The notes: a model not told the origin generated them from the letters alone. Counted from the stretch's first letter, positions 51,080-59,884 are shown. The stretch is DNA of 64,000 nucleotides from Turneriella parva DSM 21527 (GCF_000266885.1 NC_018020.1:1736001-1800000); one strand, 5' to 3'. Made by a program: numbers and translations.

Positions 51080-52387
51080 CTATTCGCTAAGGCCGATGGC
51101 CTCGAATAGTTCGTCTTTCCAGTTCGCCTCTGCCCCGAGTGCTGTCAGGTTGCCGATGAGGCCCGCAATCGCGCGGTCGATGAACAAGATGTCTCCGGGA
51201 AAAGTAATGTCTTTCAACTCGTTGAAGTTTGCCTTGTTATAGTTGATAATCTTTTTGATCGGATCGCGTTCGGTATTAAAACGATAGGGCCGTTCGAGAA
51301 ACACCGGCGCCAACGCGTCATGAAACAGCTGCACATGCTTAAACGGAACCTCTTCGCCCGACTTCATCATGACCTTCATCGAGGCCGCAACAGCCGTAAT
51401 TTCACTGAACCTGTCTTGCCGGCAGAGGCTGATAGTCTTCATATAGCCCGCGTGCAGCCAGTCGGGCAATTCTTTGATGCTGCCGAAATCATAGAGAGCG
51501 ATTTTGCCGTTTTCGAGAAATGCGTAATTGGCAGGGTTTGGGTCTGACTGCAGTTTGCGAAAGACCAGCAGCTGGGCTGCGAGCGCGCGAAAGAGCAGGC
51601 GACCCCAGATATTTTTTTCTGCCGCGGTGCGGTGCCTCGCCGATTCAATCGTGATACCCACCAGCAGTTCAGTTGTAAGCACCCGCTGCGAAGACATCTC
51701 TTCAACAGGTTTGGGAATACAAAACCTGTCGTCGTTCGCGTAGAATTCACGAAACTCATGAATACGCCGAATCTCACGGCGGTAATCAACCTCTTCGATA
51801 AGCCTGGCCTCGATCTCGGCGAACAAATGGTCGAGGTTCGTCGCGAGCATACTTTCGAGAATCAGCTCGAACAATCGCCGCAGGTTCTTCAGATCTGAAA
51901 AGATTGCCTGGTCGATTTTCGGGTACTGAATTTTTATTGCGACCTGCCGGCCGTCATGCATTGTCGCGCGGTGTACCTGGCCGATCGAGGCCGCCGCGAG
52001 CGGTTTCTCATCAATCTCTTTTATGAGTGTGCGCCAGTGCGGTATGTCGGCGTCGAGCGTTTGCATCATTACCGCGGTCGAAACGGTCGGCGCATTCTGT
52101 TGCAGAGACTTCAGCACAAAAGCCAGTTCTTTCGGCAAAATCGCCTCTTGCACTGAAAGCATCTGCCCGATTTTCATTGCGCCGCCCTTGAGGTTGCCGA
52201 GGGTCTCGGCTATTTTCTCAGCGTTTTTCACCCACGCGCGGGCCATGCGAAGCTCGCGCGATTCTTCGCCGAGAAAGAGGCCGAGGGTTTTTTCACCAAC
52301 GAGTGAAAAACCCACCCGGCCGGCCAACGCGCCCATTTTGAGAAACCGGCCAAAGGGCGAAGTCGTCAGCTTTTCTTGTTCAGCCAT
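51080..52387 (-). CDS. ABC1/UbiB-family atypical kinase
   Basis: 435 residues. The family's Lys-rich N-terminus and the KxGQ motif are present (GGAMKIGQMLS near residue 68), with the Ala-rich loop AAASIGQVHRA near 130, VAIKIQYP near 150, SDPNPANY near 262 as the catalytic-loop variant of the usual HxDPHPGN, and the DFG in LYDFGSI. ABC1/UbiB proteins act in quinone or lipid metabolism in bacteria by ATPase-linked lipid handling. It overlaps the Nudix gene by 8 bases and ends a run of coupled genes. The His of the usual HaDPHPGN motif is replaced by Gln-Ser, as seen in some relatives. Confidence 0.9.
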   Translation of the reverse strand: MAEQEKLTTSPFGRFLKMGALAGRVGFSLVGEKTLGLFLGEESRELRMARAWVKNAEKIAETLGNLKGGAMKIGQMLSVQEAILPKELAFVLKSLQQNAPTVSTAVMMQTLDADIPHWRTLIKEIDEKPLAAASIGQVHRATMHDGRQVAIKIQYPKIDQAIFSDLKNLRRLFELILESMLATNLDHLFAEIEARLIEEVDYRREIRRIHEFREFYANDDRFCIPKPVEEMSSQRVLTTELLVGITIESARHRTAAEKNIWGRLLFRALAAQLLVFRKLQSDPNPANYAFLENGKIALYDFGSIKELPDWLHAGYMKTISLCRQDRFSEITAVAASMKVMMKSGEEVPFKHVQLFHDALAPVFLERPYRFNTERDPIKKIINYNKANFNELKDITFPGDILFIDRAIAGLIGNLTALGAEANWKDELFEAIGLSE

Positions 52388-52841
52388 AGAACTCTACAGA
52401 ATGCGAGACGAGCTCGCCGCCGGCGTAGTTGAATTTTGCCGAAAAGAATTTCGGTTGGTTGAGCCACTGCAGAAAAATGCGGTCACCTGGCCACAAGGGT
52501 AGCTGTAGCACGCGTTCGTTCTCTATCCACACCAGGTCGCCTTCGGCGCAGTCGTCTTTCAATTCACCTTCAAACTCTGAGGATGTATAAAGAAAACAAT
52601 ACCAGTCGTGACCTTTGGCAAATTGCGGAAAAGTCATGACCCCGCGCAGCCTTGGCTTAATTTTCAGGTTGCTCTCTTCAAAGACTTCGCGCATGACACA
52701 TTCTTCTGGCGATTCTCCGGGCTCGAACTTGCCGCCGAGCCCGTTGTACTTGCCGAGGTGCACGTCGTCGGCCCGCTTATTTCGGTGCATCATGAGTGTC
52801 TTGCCGTCTTTTTGTACGTAGCAAAGCGTCGCGAGAATCAT
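52380..52841 (-). CDS. Nudix hydrolase (MutT/8-oxo-dGTPase-like)
   Basis: 153 residues. The Nudix box is GGKFEPGESPEECVMREVFEESNL near residue 36-59, matching Gx5Ex7REUxEExGU except that the last Gly is Asn. The first part (MILATLCYVQKDGKTLMMHRNKR) is the usual first strand. The most likely substrate is an oxidised nucleotide such as 8-oxo-dGTP, based on the LGKYNGLGGKFEPGE context. It overlaps both neighbours by 4-8 bases (ATGA-type at 52838-52841), so the group is a tightly packed transcript. ATG start. Confidence 0.92.
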   Translation of the reverse strand: MILATLCYVQKDGKTLMMHRNKRADDVHLGKYNGLGGKFEPGESPEECVMREVFEESNLKIKPRLRGVMTFPQFAKGHDWYCFLYTSSEFEGELKDDCAEGDLVWIENERVLQLPLWPGDRIFLQWLNQPKFFSAKFNYAGGELVSHSVEFYG

Positions 52842-53461
52842 GGTGTTGCCCCCGGTTCATAGGTTGCGTTGACGATGCGGTCGGCCAAGCCGTCGAGCAG
52901 GCGCTCTTCTGCGGTGTAACGCGATTCAAACAGCGGTTCGCCCGCCGAATAGGTCGTTGCATACCGCACCGTGTGCTGTTCATAGGGTTGAGTATCTTCT
53001 TCGCCTTCGCCGCGCGCTCTGATGCGCACCGACGCGACGATCGAAAGGTTGTATGTGAGCGGCGCCGCCGAGCGGTCAAAAACACCAGGCTCTTCAGCGT
53101 AGAACAGTATTTTGCCGTACAAGATCAGCTGCGCCGCCTTTTTATCGGGAGTCACAACCACCGAACTCAGGCGCGTGTATGCGACCTGTAGCTTGTCTTT
53201 GAGCCGGCCGGTGAGCTGTGGCGAAAACGTTCGGTTGTCGAAGTTTTGAATATAGAGCAGCCGGCGTGCACTGCGAAACTTGCGATATTCGAGGGTCAGG
53301 GGTTCTGATTCTGTGTCGCCGAAACCTTTCGAGAGCGTCGCACAGCCAAAAGGCGCGAAACTAAACCCTGTGAGCGTCAACCCAATGCACAGCAGCTGCC
53401 GCAGGCCGCTGGCGCCTGTAACGCCGGGCAGCCTCGACAGCCGGGCACGCGTGCTGATCAT
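52838..53461 (-). CDS. LptE-like LPS-assembly lipoprotein
   Basis: 207 residues. Signal sequence residues ~15-38 with a lipobox SFAPFGC. The mature part contains LLYIQNFDNRTFSPQLTGRLKDKLQVAYTRLSSVVVTP, QLILYGKILFYAEEPG and YNLSIVASVRIRARGEGE, the pattern of LptE, a plug for the LptD barrel in LPS delivery to the outer membrane. LptE is very divergent, so this is a family-level call. Overlaps the biotin carboxylase by ATGA at 53458-53461 and the Nudix gene at 52838. Leptospira relatives make LPS, consistent with the call. Confidence 0.72.
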   Translation of the reverse strand: MISTRARLSRLPGVTGASGLRQLLCIGLTLTGFSFAPFGCATLSKGFGDTESEPLTLEYRKFRSARRLLYIQNFDNRTFSPQLTGRLKDKLQVAYTRLSSVVVTPDKKAAQLILYGKILFYAEEPGVFDRSAAPLTYNLSIVASVRIRARGEGEEDTQPYEQHTVRYATTYSAGEPLFESRYTAEERLLDGLADRIVNATYEPGATP

Positions 53462-54918
53462 CGCGCAGCCTGCGGTGTATTGGTGAAATCAGCGAGCGTG
53501 CCATACCTTGCAAGGCCTGCCCGGCGCTCTTCTTCGTAGAGCATGATCGCGGCGAGAGCGGCTGCCGTGTCAGAATCGTAACGCGGCGGCTCAAATTCGC
53601 TCTGCAGGTAACGCGTGTAATGGCTCACTTCGCCAAAGCGTGGGTCTTTGAGCAGCTGAATGAGCAGTGGAATATTCGTATGAATGCCATTGATCATATA
53701 CTCTGCAAGCTTCTGGGCCAACAAGTTAATGGCTTCATCGCGTGTGGGCCTGTGCACGATAACTTTTGCGAGCATGTTGTCATATTTGCCCGAGACCTCT
53801 GAACCCTGCGAGATACCTGTGTCGATTCGCACTCCCTCGGGTTCGACATAGGTTTCGATTATACCCGTTGATGGCTGGTAAGTGCCGTCGCTTTTTTCTG
53901 CGCAGATGCGCGCCTGAATCGCGTGCCCCGTCACGCTGACGCTTGCATATTCAGTTTCGCCACCTGCCGCAATCAGAATCTGCTCGCGCACAAGATCGAG
54001 CCCCGTGACCATTTCTGTTACGGTGTGCTCGACCTGCAACCTTGTGTTCATCTCCAGAAAATAGCATTCGTTACGAATCGGGTCGAATAGGTATTCCATC
54101 GTGCCGGCATTGCTGTAACCGACATGGTCTGCCAGCCTAACCGCCGATGCATGCAGCTCTGCCCTCACATTCGGCGGCAGGTTCGGTGCGGGCGCCTCTT
54201 CGATGATCTTCTGGTTATTTCGCTGCGCACTGCAGTCACGGTCGAACAGAGAGAAATTCTTTTTCGCGGCGTTGCCCAAAACCTGCACCTCAACATGGCG
54301 CGCTTTGACGAGGTAACGCTCGACAACGAGTGACTTGCTGTTATAGAGCCTTGCCGCTTCGCGGATCACCTTCTCAAATGCTTCTTGCGCCTCGGCCATA
54401 TTGTGAATGATTGCCTGCGCCTTGCCGCCACCGCCCGCCGCTGCCTTGAGCACGACCGGGAGGCCAATACGCTCGACCAGTGCAGTTCGCTCTTTTTCGC
54501 TCAGTTTCGTCGCATCTTCAATTTCTTCGCCCGGTAAGAGCGGTACGCGCGCTGCCTTGGCTTCGGCGCGCGCGCTGGTTTTTTCGCCCATTCTCTTCAT
54601 GGCCGCTGATGAGGGCCCGATAAAGATGGTGCCCTGCTTTTCGACTTTGGCGACAAACTCGGCGTTCTCAGATAAGAAGCCATAACCGGGGTGAATCGCA
54701 TCGACACGGTGCTCGGCCGCAATACGCAATATATCCGCCTGATCGAGAAACCCGTTCGCAAGCCGTGAAGCTACATCAGCCTCGCGCACATAAAGCGAAC
54801 CGGCGTCTTCGTCTTCGTAAATGGCCACGCAGCGAATACCCATAGTGCGCGCGGTGCGCATGATGCGGCGGGCGATTTCTCCGCGATTGGCGATGAGTAG
54901 CGTCTTTATTGTTTTCAT
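53458..54918 (-). CDS. Biotin carboxylase subunit (acyl-CoA/acetyl-CoA carboxylase type) with altered Gly-rich loop
   Basis: 486 residues, biotin carboxylase size with no biotin-carrier domain. N-terminus IKTLLIANRGEIARRI, then the ATP-grasp core AAAGGGGKA near 162-170, ERYL and ARHVEVQVLGN near 210, DRDCSAQRNNQKIIEEAPAPNL near 236, EMNTRLQVEHTVTEMVTGLDLV near 290, and the lobe to about 450. Canonical family members have GGGGKGM and QRRHQK; here KAQ and QRNNQK differ. The carboxyl-phosphate and biotin-binding Arg of NTRLQVEH remains. It would carboxylate biotin on a separate BCCP. No carboxyltransferase gene is in the window. Overlaps the LptE-like gene by ATGA. Confidence 0.88.
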   Translation of the reverse strand: MKTIKTLLIANRGEIARRIMRTARTMGIRCVAIYEDEDAGSLYVREADVASRLANGFLDQADILRIAAEHRVDAIHPGYGFLSENAEFVAKVEKQGTIFIGPSSAAMKRMGEKTSARAEAKAARVPLLPGEEIEDATKLSEKERTALVERIGLPVVLKAAAGGGGKAQAIIHNMAEAQEAFEKVIREAARLYNSKSLVVERYLVKARHVEVQVLGNAAKKNFSLFDRDCSAQRNNQKIIEEAPAPNLPPNVRAELHASAVRLADHVGYSNAGTMEYLFDPIRNECYFLEMNTRLQVEHTVTEMVTGLDLVREQILIAAGGETEYASVSVTGHAIQARICAEKSDGTYQPSTGIIETYVEPEGVRIDTGISQGSEVSGKYDNMLAKVIVHRPTRDEAINLLAQKLAEYMINGIHTNIPLLIQLLKDPRFGEVSHYTRYLQSEFEPPRYDSDTAAALAAIMLYEEERRAGLARYGTLADFTNTPQAAR

Positions 54919-54966
54919 CTCAACTGTTCTCGGGCGGCGGGCTTCACTGGTCAGAACTTTTGCACG

Positions 54967-56007
54967 CTATTGATCGACTGTCTGGTTCAGGAGTCGTTTT
55001 GTCTGTTCAAGTCGTTTTCGCATTCTCAGCAGAGAGACTTTCGAGTAGATCGCATCTTGCGGAAAGTTCAGCATCGCCTCATACTGGCGGGCGGCGGTCT
55101 GGTAATCTTGCGAAAAAAAGGCCGATTCTCCGTAATAGAAGTGCAGCTCTTTCTTGTAGCTCTTTTTGGTGTCTACCGTGCGAAACCAGAGTGTCGCATC
55201 GTAATGTTTTTTCATTGTGTAGGCGACCTTGCCCATACCGATGAGCGCATCGTTGAAGCCCGAGTCTTGTTTCAGGCAATGCTTAAATGCATTGAGTGCT
55301 TCGACTGTGCGCTTTTGTTCGAGCAGTGAGTCGCCCAGCGCCACGAGCGCGTCGAGACTGTAGATGTCGTATTTATACGCACGCAAGAAATTATAGTCTG
55401 CCGCATCGCGGCGCGCGGCGAGCTCATAACTTTTGCCGAGATAATAATAGTTTTTGCTGTACTGCGGCACCAGCTGTGTGCACTTCTCAAATTCAGCGAT
55501 CGCCTCGCGGTGCTGCTTGAAATAGAGATAAACCCTGCCGAGGTTGAAGCGACCGGGAAAAAACTGCGGCTCTGACTGGCGCAATTCTTCGAAGATTTCG
55601 CGTGCCCTGTCCATGTCGTTCGCCATAACGAAGGCGAGACCTTCGCTGTTTTTCGAGGTCGCGAGATCGTTCGCACCCTCGGCCCAGAGAAACTCGCCCC
55701 GGTTTGTAATGCGCGGGCGTTTGACTTCTGTGCTTGCCCTGGCAGGGTCGCTCTTGCGCAGATCGTCTGCTGTAATTCTATCGGGAAATTTGCGCGTGCT
55801 TTCATCGATAATCACCCAGCCCATGTCGAAATCGAGCTGCGTGGGCTTGAAACTCGACAGAAATTCGGGGGTAATGCGCGGGTGAAATAACTTAAGGTCT
55901 GCCTGAACCTTGTCTTTTTTACGAACCGGACTGCCGCTGTAGATTTCGCTGACCGCAGACAGCTGGGTTGCTGCGGCAAAGAGCATACAGGCGGTCGCGC
56001 GCTTCAC
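54967..56007 (-). CDS. TPR-repeat secreted protein
   Basis: 346 residues from GTG 56007, which overlaps the TGA of the GST gene (GTGA). An open-frame extension to 56055 adds an Arg-rich stretch and is less likely. VKRATACMLFAAATQLSAV is a signal peptide. Residues ~110-330 contain five or six TPR units, e.g. FFPGRFNLGRVYLYFKQHREAIAEFEKC and KNYYYLGKSYELAARRDAADYNFLRAY. TPRs mediate protein-protein contacts. Probably periplasmic. Located between the biotin carboxylase and GST genes; 48 bases to the former. Confidence 0.82.
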   Translation of the reverse strand: MKRATACMLFAAATQLSAVSEIYSGSPVRKKDKVQADLKLFHPRITPEFLSSFKPTQLDFDMGWVIIDESTRKFPDRITADDLRKSDPARASTEVKRPRITNRGEFLWAEGANDLATSKNSEGLAFVMANDMDRAREIFEELRQSEPQFFPGRFNLGRVYLYFKQHREAIAEFEKCTQLVPQYSKNYYYLGKSYELAARRDAADYNFLRAYKYDIYSLDALVALGDSLLEQKRTVEALNAFKHCLKQDSGFNDALIGMGKVAYTMKKHYDATLWFRTVDTKKSYKKELHFYYGESAFFSQDYQTAARQYEAMLNFPQDAIYSKVSLLRMRKRLEQTKRLLNQTVDQ

Positions 56008-56756
56008 ACGGCGAAGGTTTCGCCGCGTTTGTCGGCGTAAAGCTTGTCGCGCCACTCAATGAGGTCGGCGAATTCAGTTGCCAGGTCATTCTGTGAAAAA
56101 GTCTCACGCATCGCCGGCTTCAGCGGAATGTACTTGTCGCTTACCGGGCGCACAAACTGCAGCGTCGCAGCAGCTGTAATGTCTGCATACGTGAAGTGGT
56201 CGTAGAGGTAGGGTTTACCCGCGAGGCCTTTGCGCACCTGGTTCAGCACCTCGCGCACTTTCTTCTTTTCTTCAGCGATGATGGCGTGCCTGAAATCGTA
56301 CTTCATGCCGAGGTATGCGACCCCGAGGTCAGCGAGGGGTGTCAGAACATTCTTCGCAAACTCGGGAATCAGATCGGGCAGGTTCTCGCGTTTGGCATCT
56401 TCGTTATGCGCGGTCGCATCGGTTGCGATAATGCGGTTTGATTTGCGCGCGATATCGCAGAGGTCATGCCAGCCACGAATTTCGTCTACCATATCGAGGG
56501 GAATCAGCTTTTCGCGATGTCCCTCGCGGTCAGCATACGCGACAATCGCCCACGAATCTTCGTACACACGGCCATTGGCAACCAGCAGCGGCGCGCTGAC
56601 GTTGCCCGTGAGCTTGCCGGCTGCCAGGCGCAGCAGCGGAGTTGTAATCATCGGAATGTGCTCGGTGTATTGGTAACGAATCACGTGGTGGTCAAGCGCC
56701 CAGCGCGCCTGAACAGTCCACATCGAATATGAGATGCCAAACAGACGATTGTTCAT
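56004..56756 (-). CDS. Glutathione S-transferase-like protein 1
   Basis: 250 residues from ATG 56756; GTG 56765 is possible. The GST pattern is recognisable: MNNRLFGISYSMWTVQARWALDHHVIRYQYTEHIPMITTP in the thioredoxin-fold N-domain, then GNVSAPLLVANGRVYEDSWAIVAYAD for the cis-Pro and GSH-contact strand, and the all-helical domain with YLYDHFTYADITAAATLQF. The substrate is unknown and spirochaetes usually lack glutathione synthesis, so the thiol partner is uncertain. Its TGA overlaps the TPR gene start, so they are likely co-translated. Confidence 0.85.
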   Translation of the reverse strand: MNNRLFGISYSMWTVQARWALDHHVIRYQYTEHIPMITTPLLRLAAGKLTGNVSAPLLVANGRVYEDSWAIVAYADREGHREKLIPLDMVDEIRGWHDLCDIARKSNRIIATDATAHNEDAKRENLPDLIPEFAKNVLTPLADLGVAYLGMKYDFRHAIIAEEKKKVREVLNQVRKGLAGKPYLYDHFTYADITAAATLQFVRPVSDKYIPLKPAMRETFSQNDLATEFADLIEWRDKLYADKRGETFAV

Positions 56757-56807
56757 AAGGCGCACTGACCCTGTGAAAGCCGCCGTAAAGTAGAATGAGG
56801 ATTCAGA

Positions 56808-56909
56808 TCAGCGAGATTTCTTTTTTTCTGCCTTTGCAGCCTTTTTCTCTTTAGCCGTCTTGGCTGGTTTCTTCTTGATATCTTTTTTCTGGTTGTTGTC
56901 TTTTGCCAT
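56808..56909 (-). CDS. 33-residue lysine-rich small protein
   Basis: A short open frame ATG 56907-56909 to TGA 56808-56810 encodes 33 residues, MAKDNNQKKDIKKKPAKTAK then EKKAAKAEKKKSR, with 14 Lys. A GAGAGAGACC purine-rich stretch ends about four bases upstream and can serve as ribosome site. Similar 30-40-residue Lys/Ala-rich proteins are found in diverse bacteria and often bind nucleic acid or ribosomes, but I assign no function. It lies in a gap of 231 bases between the GST and GluQ-RS genes. Confidence 0.6.
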   Translation of the reverse strand: MAKDNNQKKDIKKKPAKTAKEKKAAKAEKKKSR

Positions 56910-56987
56910 ATTGGTCTCTCTCGTCACGAACTAATGTGCTGAGCACCTGACAACTCTATCGTTGTGTTGTCTGTCGCGCAGCCCCGC

Positions 56988-57854
56988 TCAATTCAACTCA
57001 ATCGATTTGCAAATGTCGGCAAAGCTGGCAACCGGTCGCCGAATACCTGCAAGACGTCCGATGCTTTCATAAACTTCGGCCACGGTTTTGCCGTGTGCGC
57101 GCAGGTATTGCAGAGAGGTATCTCCGGCTGATTTTGAAAGTTTTGTACCCTGAGGACTCAACAGTAACCTATGGTGATAGAAGGTAATCTGCGAGAAGGC
57201 TGGCCGCTGCAGGCATGCGGCGAGATAGAGCTGCGCGACAGTCGAGGCCAGCAAGTCGTCGCCGCGCACGACCAGGTCGACACCAAAGTGCAGGTCATCG
57301 ACGAGCGAGCAGATCTGGTAAGCGGGGTAACCGTCTTTTCTGCGCACGACAAAGTCGCGCATGTCGTCGGCAAGATAAACGCTCTGTTCGGCCTTACCGG
57401 GCGATTTCATCGTGAGCGCATGGGCATTGGCGGTGTTGAGTCGCCAGCTGCAGCCGGGCTCGTCGAGAGCAATCGATTCGTGCTTACAGTCTCGGGCACA
57501 GCCCCTCGCTGCCTCGCTGCGCGAACACCGGCACGCATAGACATGTCCTTGGGCGGCGAGTTCTTTGATTGCGGCCTCGTACAGGGGCAAGCGAAGCCGC
57601 TGCGAATAGAGCTCTTCAAATTCTACCGCGTCTCTCGGGCCTTCATCGATCTGAATTTCGAGAAAACTAAGGCATGCGAAGATATCGGCGATGAACTCAG
57701 GCCTTGCGCGGACTCTATCCATGTCGTCGATGCGCAGCAGAAGTCTCGCCCCGACCCGCTTTGCGATCGCCGCGGTCATGGCAAATGCATACGCATTGCC
57801 GAGATGCAGGTATCCACTCGGCGTGGGGGCGATGCGCGTTCGGGCAAAATTCAA
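56988..57854 (-). CDS. gluQ: Glutamyl-Q tRNA(Asp) synthetase
   Basis: 288 residues: a truncated glutamyl-tRNA synthetase without the anticodon-binding domain, as in GluQ-RS (YadB). Motifs: ARTRIAPTPSGYLHLGNA (HIGH-like HLGN), a Cys cluster YACRCSRSEAARGCARDCKH for zinc, FVVRRKDGYPAYQICSLVDDLHFGVDLVVRGDDLL, and the KMSKS-like loop GTKLSKSAG. It attaches Glu to queuosine-34 of tRNA-Asp without a tRNA-Glu role. It starts three bases after the NAD-kinase-like gene stop. ATG start. Confidence 0.93.
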   Translation of the reverse strand: MNFARTRIAPTPSGYLHLGNAYAFAMTAAIAKRVGARLLLRIDDMDRVRARPEFIADIFACLSFLEIQIDEGPRDAVEFEELYSQRLRLPLYEAAIKELAAQGHVYACRCSRSEAARGCARDCKHESIALDEPGCSWRLNTANAHALTMKSPGKAEQSVYLADDMRDFVVRRKDGYPAYQICSLVDDLHFGVDLVVRGDDLLASTVAQLYLAACLQRPAFSQITFYHHRLLLSPQGTKLSKSAGDTSLQYLRAHGKTVAEVYESIGRLAGIRRPVASFADICKSIELN

Positions 57855-57857
57855 TGC

Positions 57858-58778
57858 TCACCCCTCAGAGATAACGAGGCGTGCCTTTTCGGGCGCAACA
57901 CCGACACTCGCGATCGCCCCCGAATTGAATTGCAAGAAGTCCCGTTCGACTCCGTCGCTGAAGATAACGCCGGCGGTTGGCATGCGCGATTCAACCGTCA
58001 AGGGTCTGGCTTCACCGATCATGCCCCAGACGATATTGGCCTGTGATTGCCGGCTCGCAAAGGGTTCCCGCACGGCGAAAATAAGTTCGTTCGAGCTCCA
58101 ACCGAGATTCTGGTAGCGTTCGACTGTGGCGCCGGCGGCGAAACCCCGTACCATGTTGAGTACAGACGACATCCACCCTGTTTTGCCGGCACCTGTCGCC
58201 ACGAGAATGCCCGATGACGATTGTTCTTCTTTCTGGTTCTCGTGTTGAATAATGTAGCGCGCCGAGATGTGCGATGACGGCCCGATAAAAAAGTCATTGA
58301 ATGCCAAAAGTCTTTGGCCGTCGTTCAGCTTCAACTCTGCCATGGTGATTTCTGCAAATTGGTTCTTGCCCGCAAGGCAGGCATCGACCTGGCGTGCGGT
58401 CTGCGAGACCTGGGTCTTGAGCAGCACACCGTCGTATTGGGTCGGGTCGGGGTTAACGCCGATGATCGGCTGGCCTTTCGCGTACTTGGCGGTATTCGCG
58501 ACAAGGCCGTCTTGACCGATGGTGATAATCAGGTGGTTTTCGGCGAACAGAAAAGAAGGCAGATAGCTGCGGTCGATGATCTTGTACTTCAGCCGGCCTG
58601 AGAGTTGGGCTATCAGAGATTCGAGACTTTGGTAAAACCGATCGTGCTCGGCGTCGATATCGCTGATGGTGCCGCCAGAGCGTTCGACATAAAATTTTGC
58701 CTGTGCGTGCGTCTGAAACTTGTCTTGCAGCAGCTCGCGCCGTGTTTTGCTTCTGACAATGATCGCAAAATCAAACAC
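57858..58778 (-). CDS. NAD kinase-like (ATP-NAD/sugar kinase) protein
   Basis: 306 residues from GTG 58778; TTG 58796 adds six residues. The motif LIITIGQDGLVANTAKY replaces the usual GGDGT of NAD kinases, and the later SSGILVATGAGKTGWMSS resembles the second TGSTAYS-like motif. PIIGVNPDPTQYDG is the usual PxxGVN strand. Loss of the second Gly (GGDG to GQDG) may change activity or substrate. A second, canonical NAD kinase is expected elsewhere. Located just upstream of gluQ, which starts three bases later. Confidence 0.75.
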   Translation of the reverse strand: MFDFAIIVRSKTRRELLQDKFQTHAQAKFYVERSGGTISDIDAEHDRFYQSLESLIAQLSGRLKYKIIDRSYLPSFLFAENHLIITIGQDGLVANTAKYAKGQPIIGVNPDPTQYDGVLLKTQVSQTARQVDACLAGKNQFAEITMAELKLNDGQRLLAFNDFFIGPSSHISARYIIQHENQKEEQSSSGILVATGAGKTGWMSSVLNMVRGFAAGATVERYQNLGWSSNELIFAVREPFASRQSQANIVWGMIGEARPLTVESRMPTAGVIFSDGVERDFLQFNSGAIASVGVAPEKARLVISEG

Positions 58779-58808
58779 GCTAAGAGCGCATCTCAAAACC
58801 CTCGTCTC

Positions 58809-58841
58809 GCGACAAGCCGCGTTCGGCTTCGAACTTGTCGC
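58809..58841. terminator. Hairpin between the SPFH and NAD-kinase-like genes
   Basis: An 8-bp perfect stem GCGACAAG (58809-58816) pairs with CTTGTCGC (58834-58841); the loop contains a smaller partial stem. There is no long T-run on the minus strand, so a rho-independent terminator is only possible. Confidence 0.4.
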
Positions 58842-58872
58842 AAGCCACGCGATGGCGGTTTTTAGCTGCGCT

Positions 58873-59883
58873 TTAAGTGTTCGGTTTAGTCAGCGAATCG
58901 AGCAGCTCAGGTGTAATATTCAGCGTACCGATCTTCTCTGCGTTCTCGGCGAGCAGCCTGAAGGCCATGGCAATCTGTGAGTTCGAATTGAATTCTTTGC
59001 CGATTGCAGCCAGGGTTTTCCAGTCCATGTTGCGGTATGGCTTCAGCAGAGTTTCTATGGTATAACCCTGGGCGTCGGCTTCTTTGCGCGTGTTCTGTAC
59101 GCGGGTTTCGACGAGTTTCTGCCTCTCGGTTTCGATTGCGATATCTGCCCTGATCTTCATCTCGCGCAGTTTCTTGTTGTTTTCTGCGGTGAGAATTTCA
59201 GTCTCCATCTTCTTTTCGACGATCTGTTTCTTTTTCTCTTCGACAGCGATTTCGGTGTTGAGTTCTGATTCTTTAATCTTACGCTCTTCGACGACTGCGA
59301 AGTTGCGCCGCGTATAGATTGCCTGGTCAGCATTCTGCTGAATACCTTCGCGCGTTTCAGCCTCGAGTGCGCGTTCCATTTCTGGCGTGCCGCGCACTGC
59401 GAGCACGTTCACCGCGAGCACTTCGAGACCAAGGGCGTTGACTGCGACCGAACCTTTGAGGCCTGCAAATATCTTTTCTTCGATCGCTTTGGCCGCCCGC
59501 AGCGTATCTTTGAGCGGCATTGCATGCACGAGGGCTGCGGTTGCGGTCTGCGCTTCGTTGCTGATGCGTTGCGTCAGTTTTTCACTTTCGTCTTTCTTAT
59601 AGCTGCCGGCCGCATCGACGGTGAAGTCGAGCACTTCGGCGAGCTTTTTTGCATCGCTCACACGGTATGAAATCTGTCCCTGAATGGAAACAGTCTGGTA
59701 GTCGAGCGTCGTCTCGTTAAAGATGAAAGGCACGTCGTTGCTGCCCAGCGGTATCGCTGCAATAGAGCTCGAAGGTTCGTAATAATAGAAGGCGAGGCCG
59801 CGTCCCTCACGGGCAACGCGGCCTTTCTTGTAATGGATGACATACGTCATCGCGTCGAATTTGATGAAGCGTATGCCGAGCAT
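58873..59883 (-). CDS. SPFH/band-7 domain protein
   Basis: 336 residues from ATG 59883, one base after the antiporter stop. SPFH domain: residues ~30-200 (VSIQGQISYRVSDAKKLAEVLDF, GLEVLAVNVLAVRGTPEMERALEAETREGIQQNADQAIYTRRNFAVVEERK), then a long coiled coil (residues ~200-290: ELNTEIAVEEKKKQIVEKKMETEI). No N-terminal membrane anchor is evident, unlike HflK/stomatin. SPFH proteins build scaffolds at membranes. Its coupling to NhaD suggests it may scaffold the antiporter. Ends in SLTKPNT. Confidence 0.88.
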   Translation of the reverse strand: MLGIRFIKFDAMTYVIHYKKGRVAREGRGLAFYYYEPSSSIAAIPLGSNDVPFIFNETTLDYQTVSIQGQISYRVSDAKKLAEVLDFTVDAAGSYKKDESEKLTQRISNEAQTATAALVHAMPLKDTLRAAKAIEEKIFAGLKGSVAVNALGLEVLAVNVLAVRGTPEMERALEAETREGIQQNADQAIYTRRNFAVVEERKIKESELNTEIAVEEKKKQIVEKKMETEILTAENNKKLREMKIRADIAIETERQKLVETRVQNTRKEADAQGYTIETLLKPYRNMDWKTLAAIGKEFNSNSQIAMAFRLLAENAEKIGTLNITPELLDSLTKPNT

Positions 59884-59884
59884 T

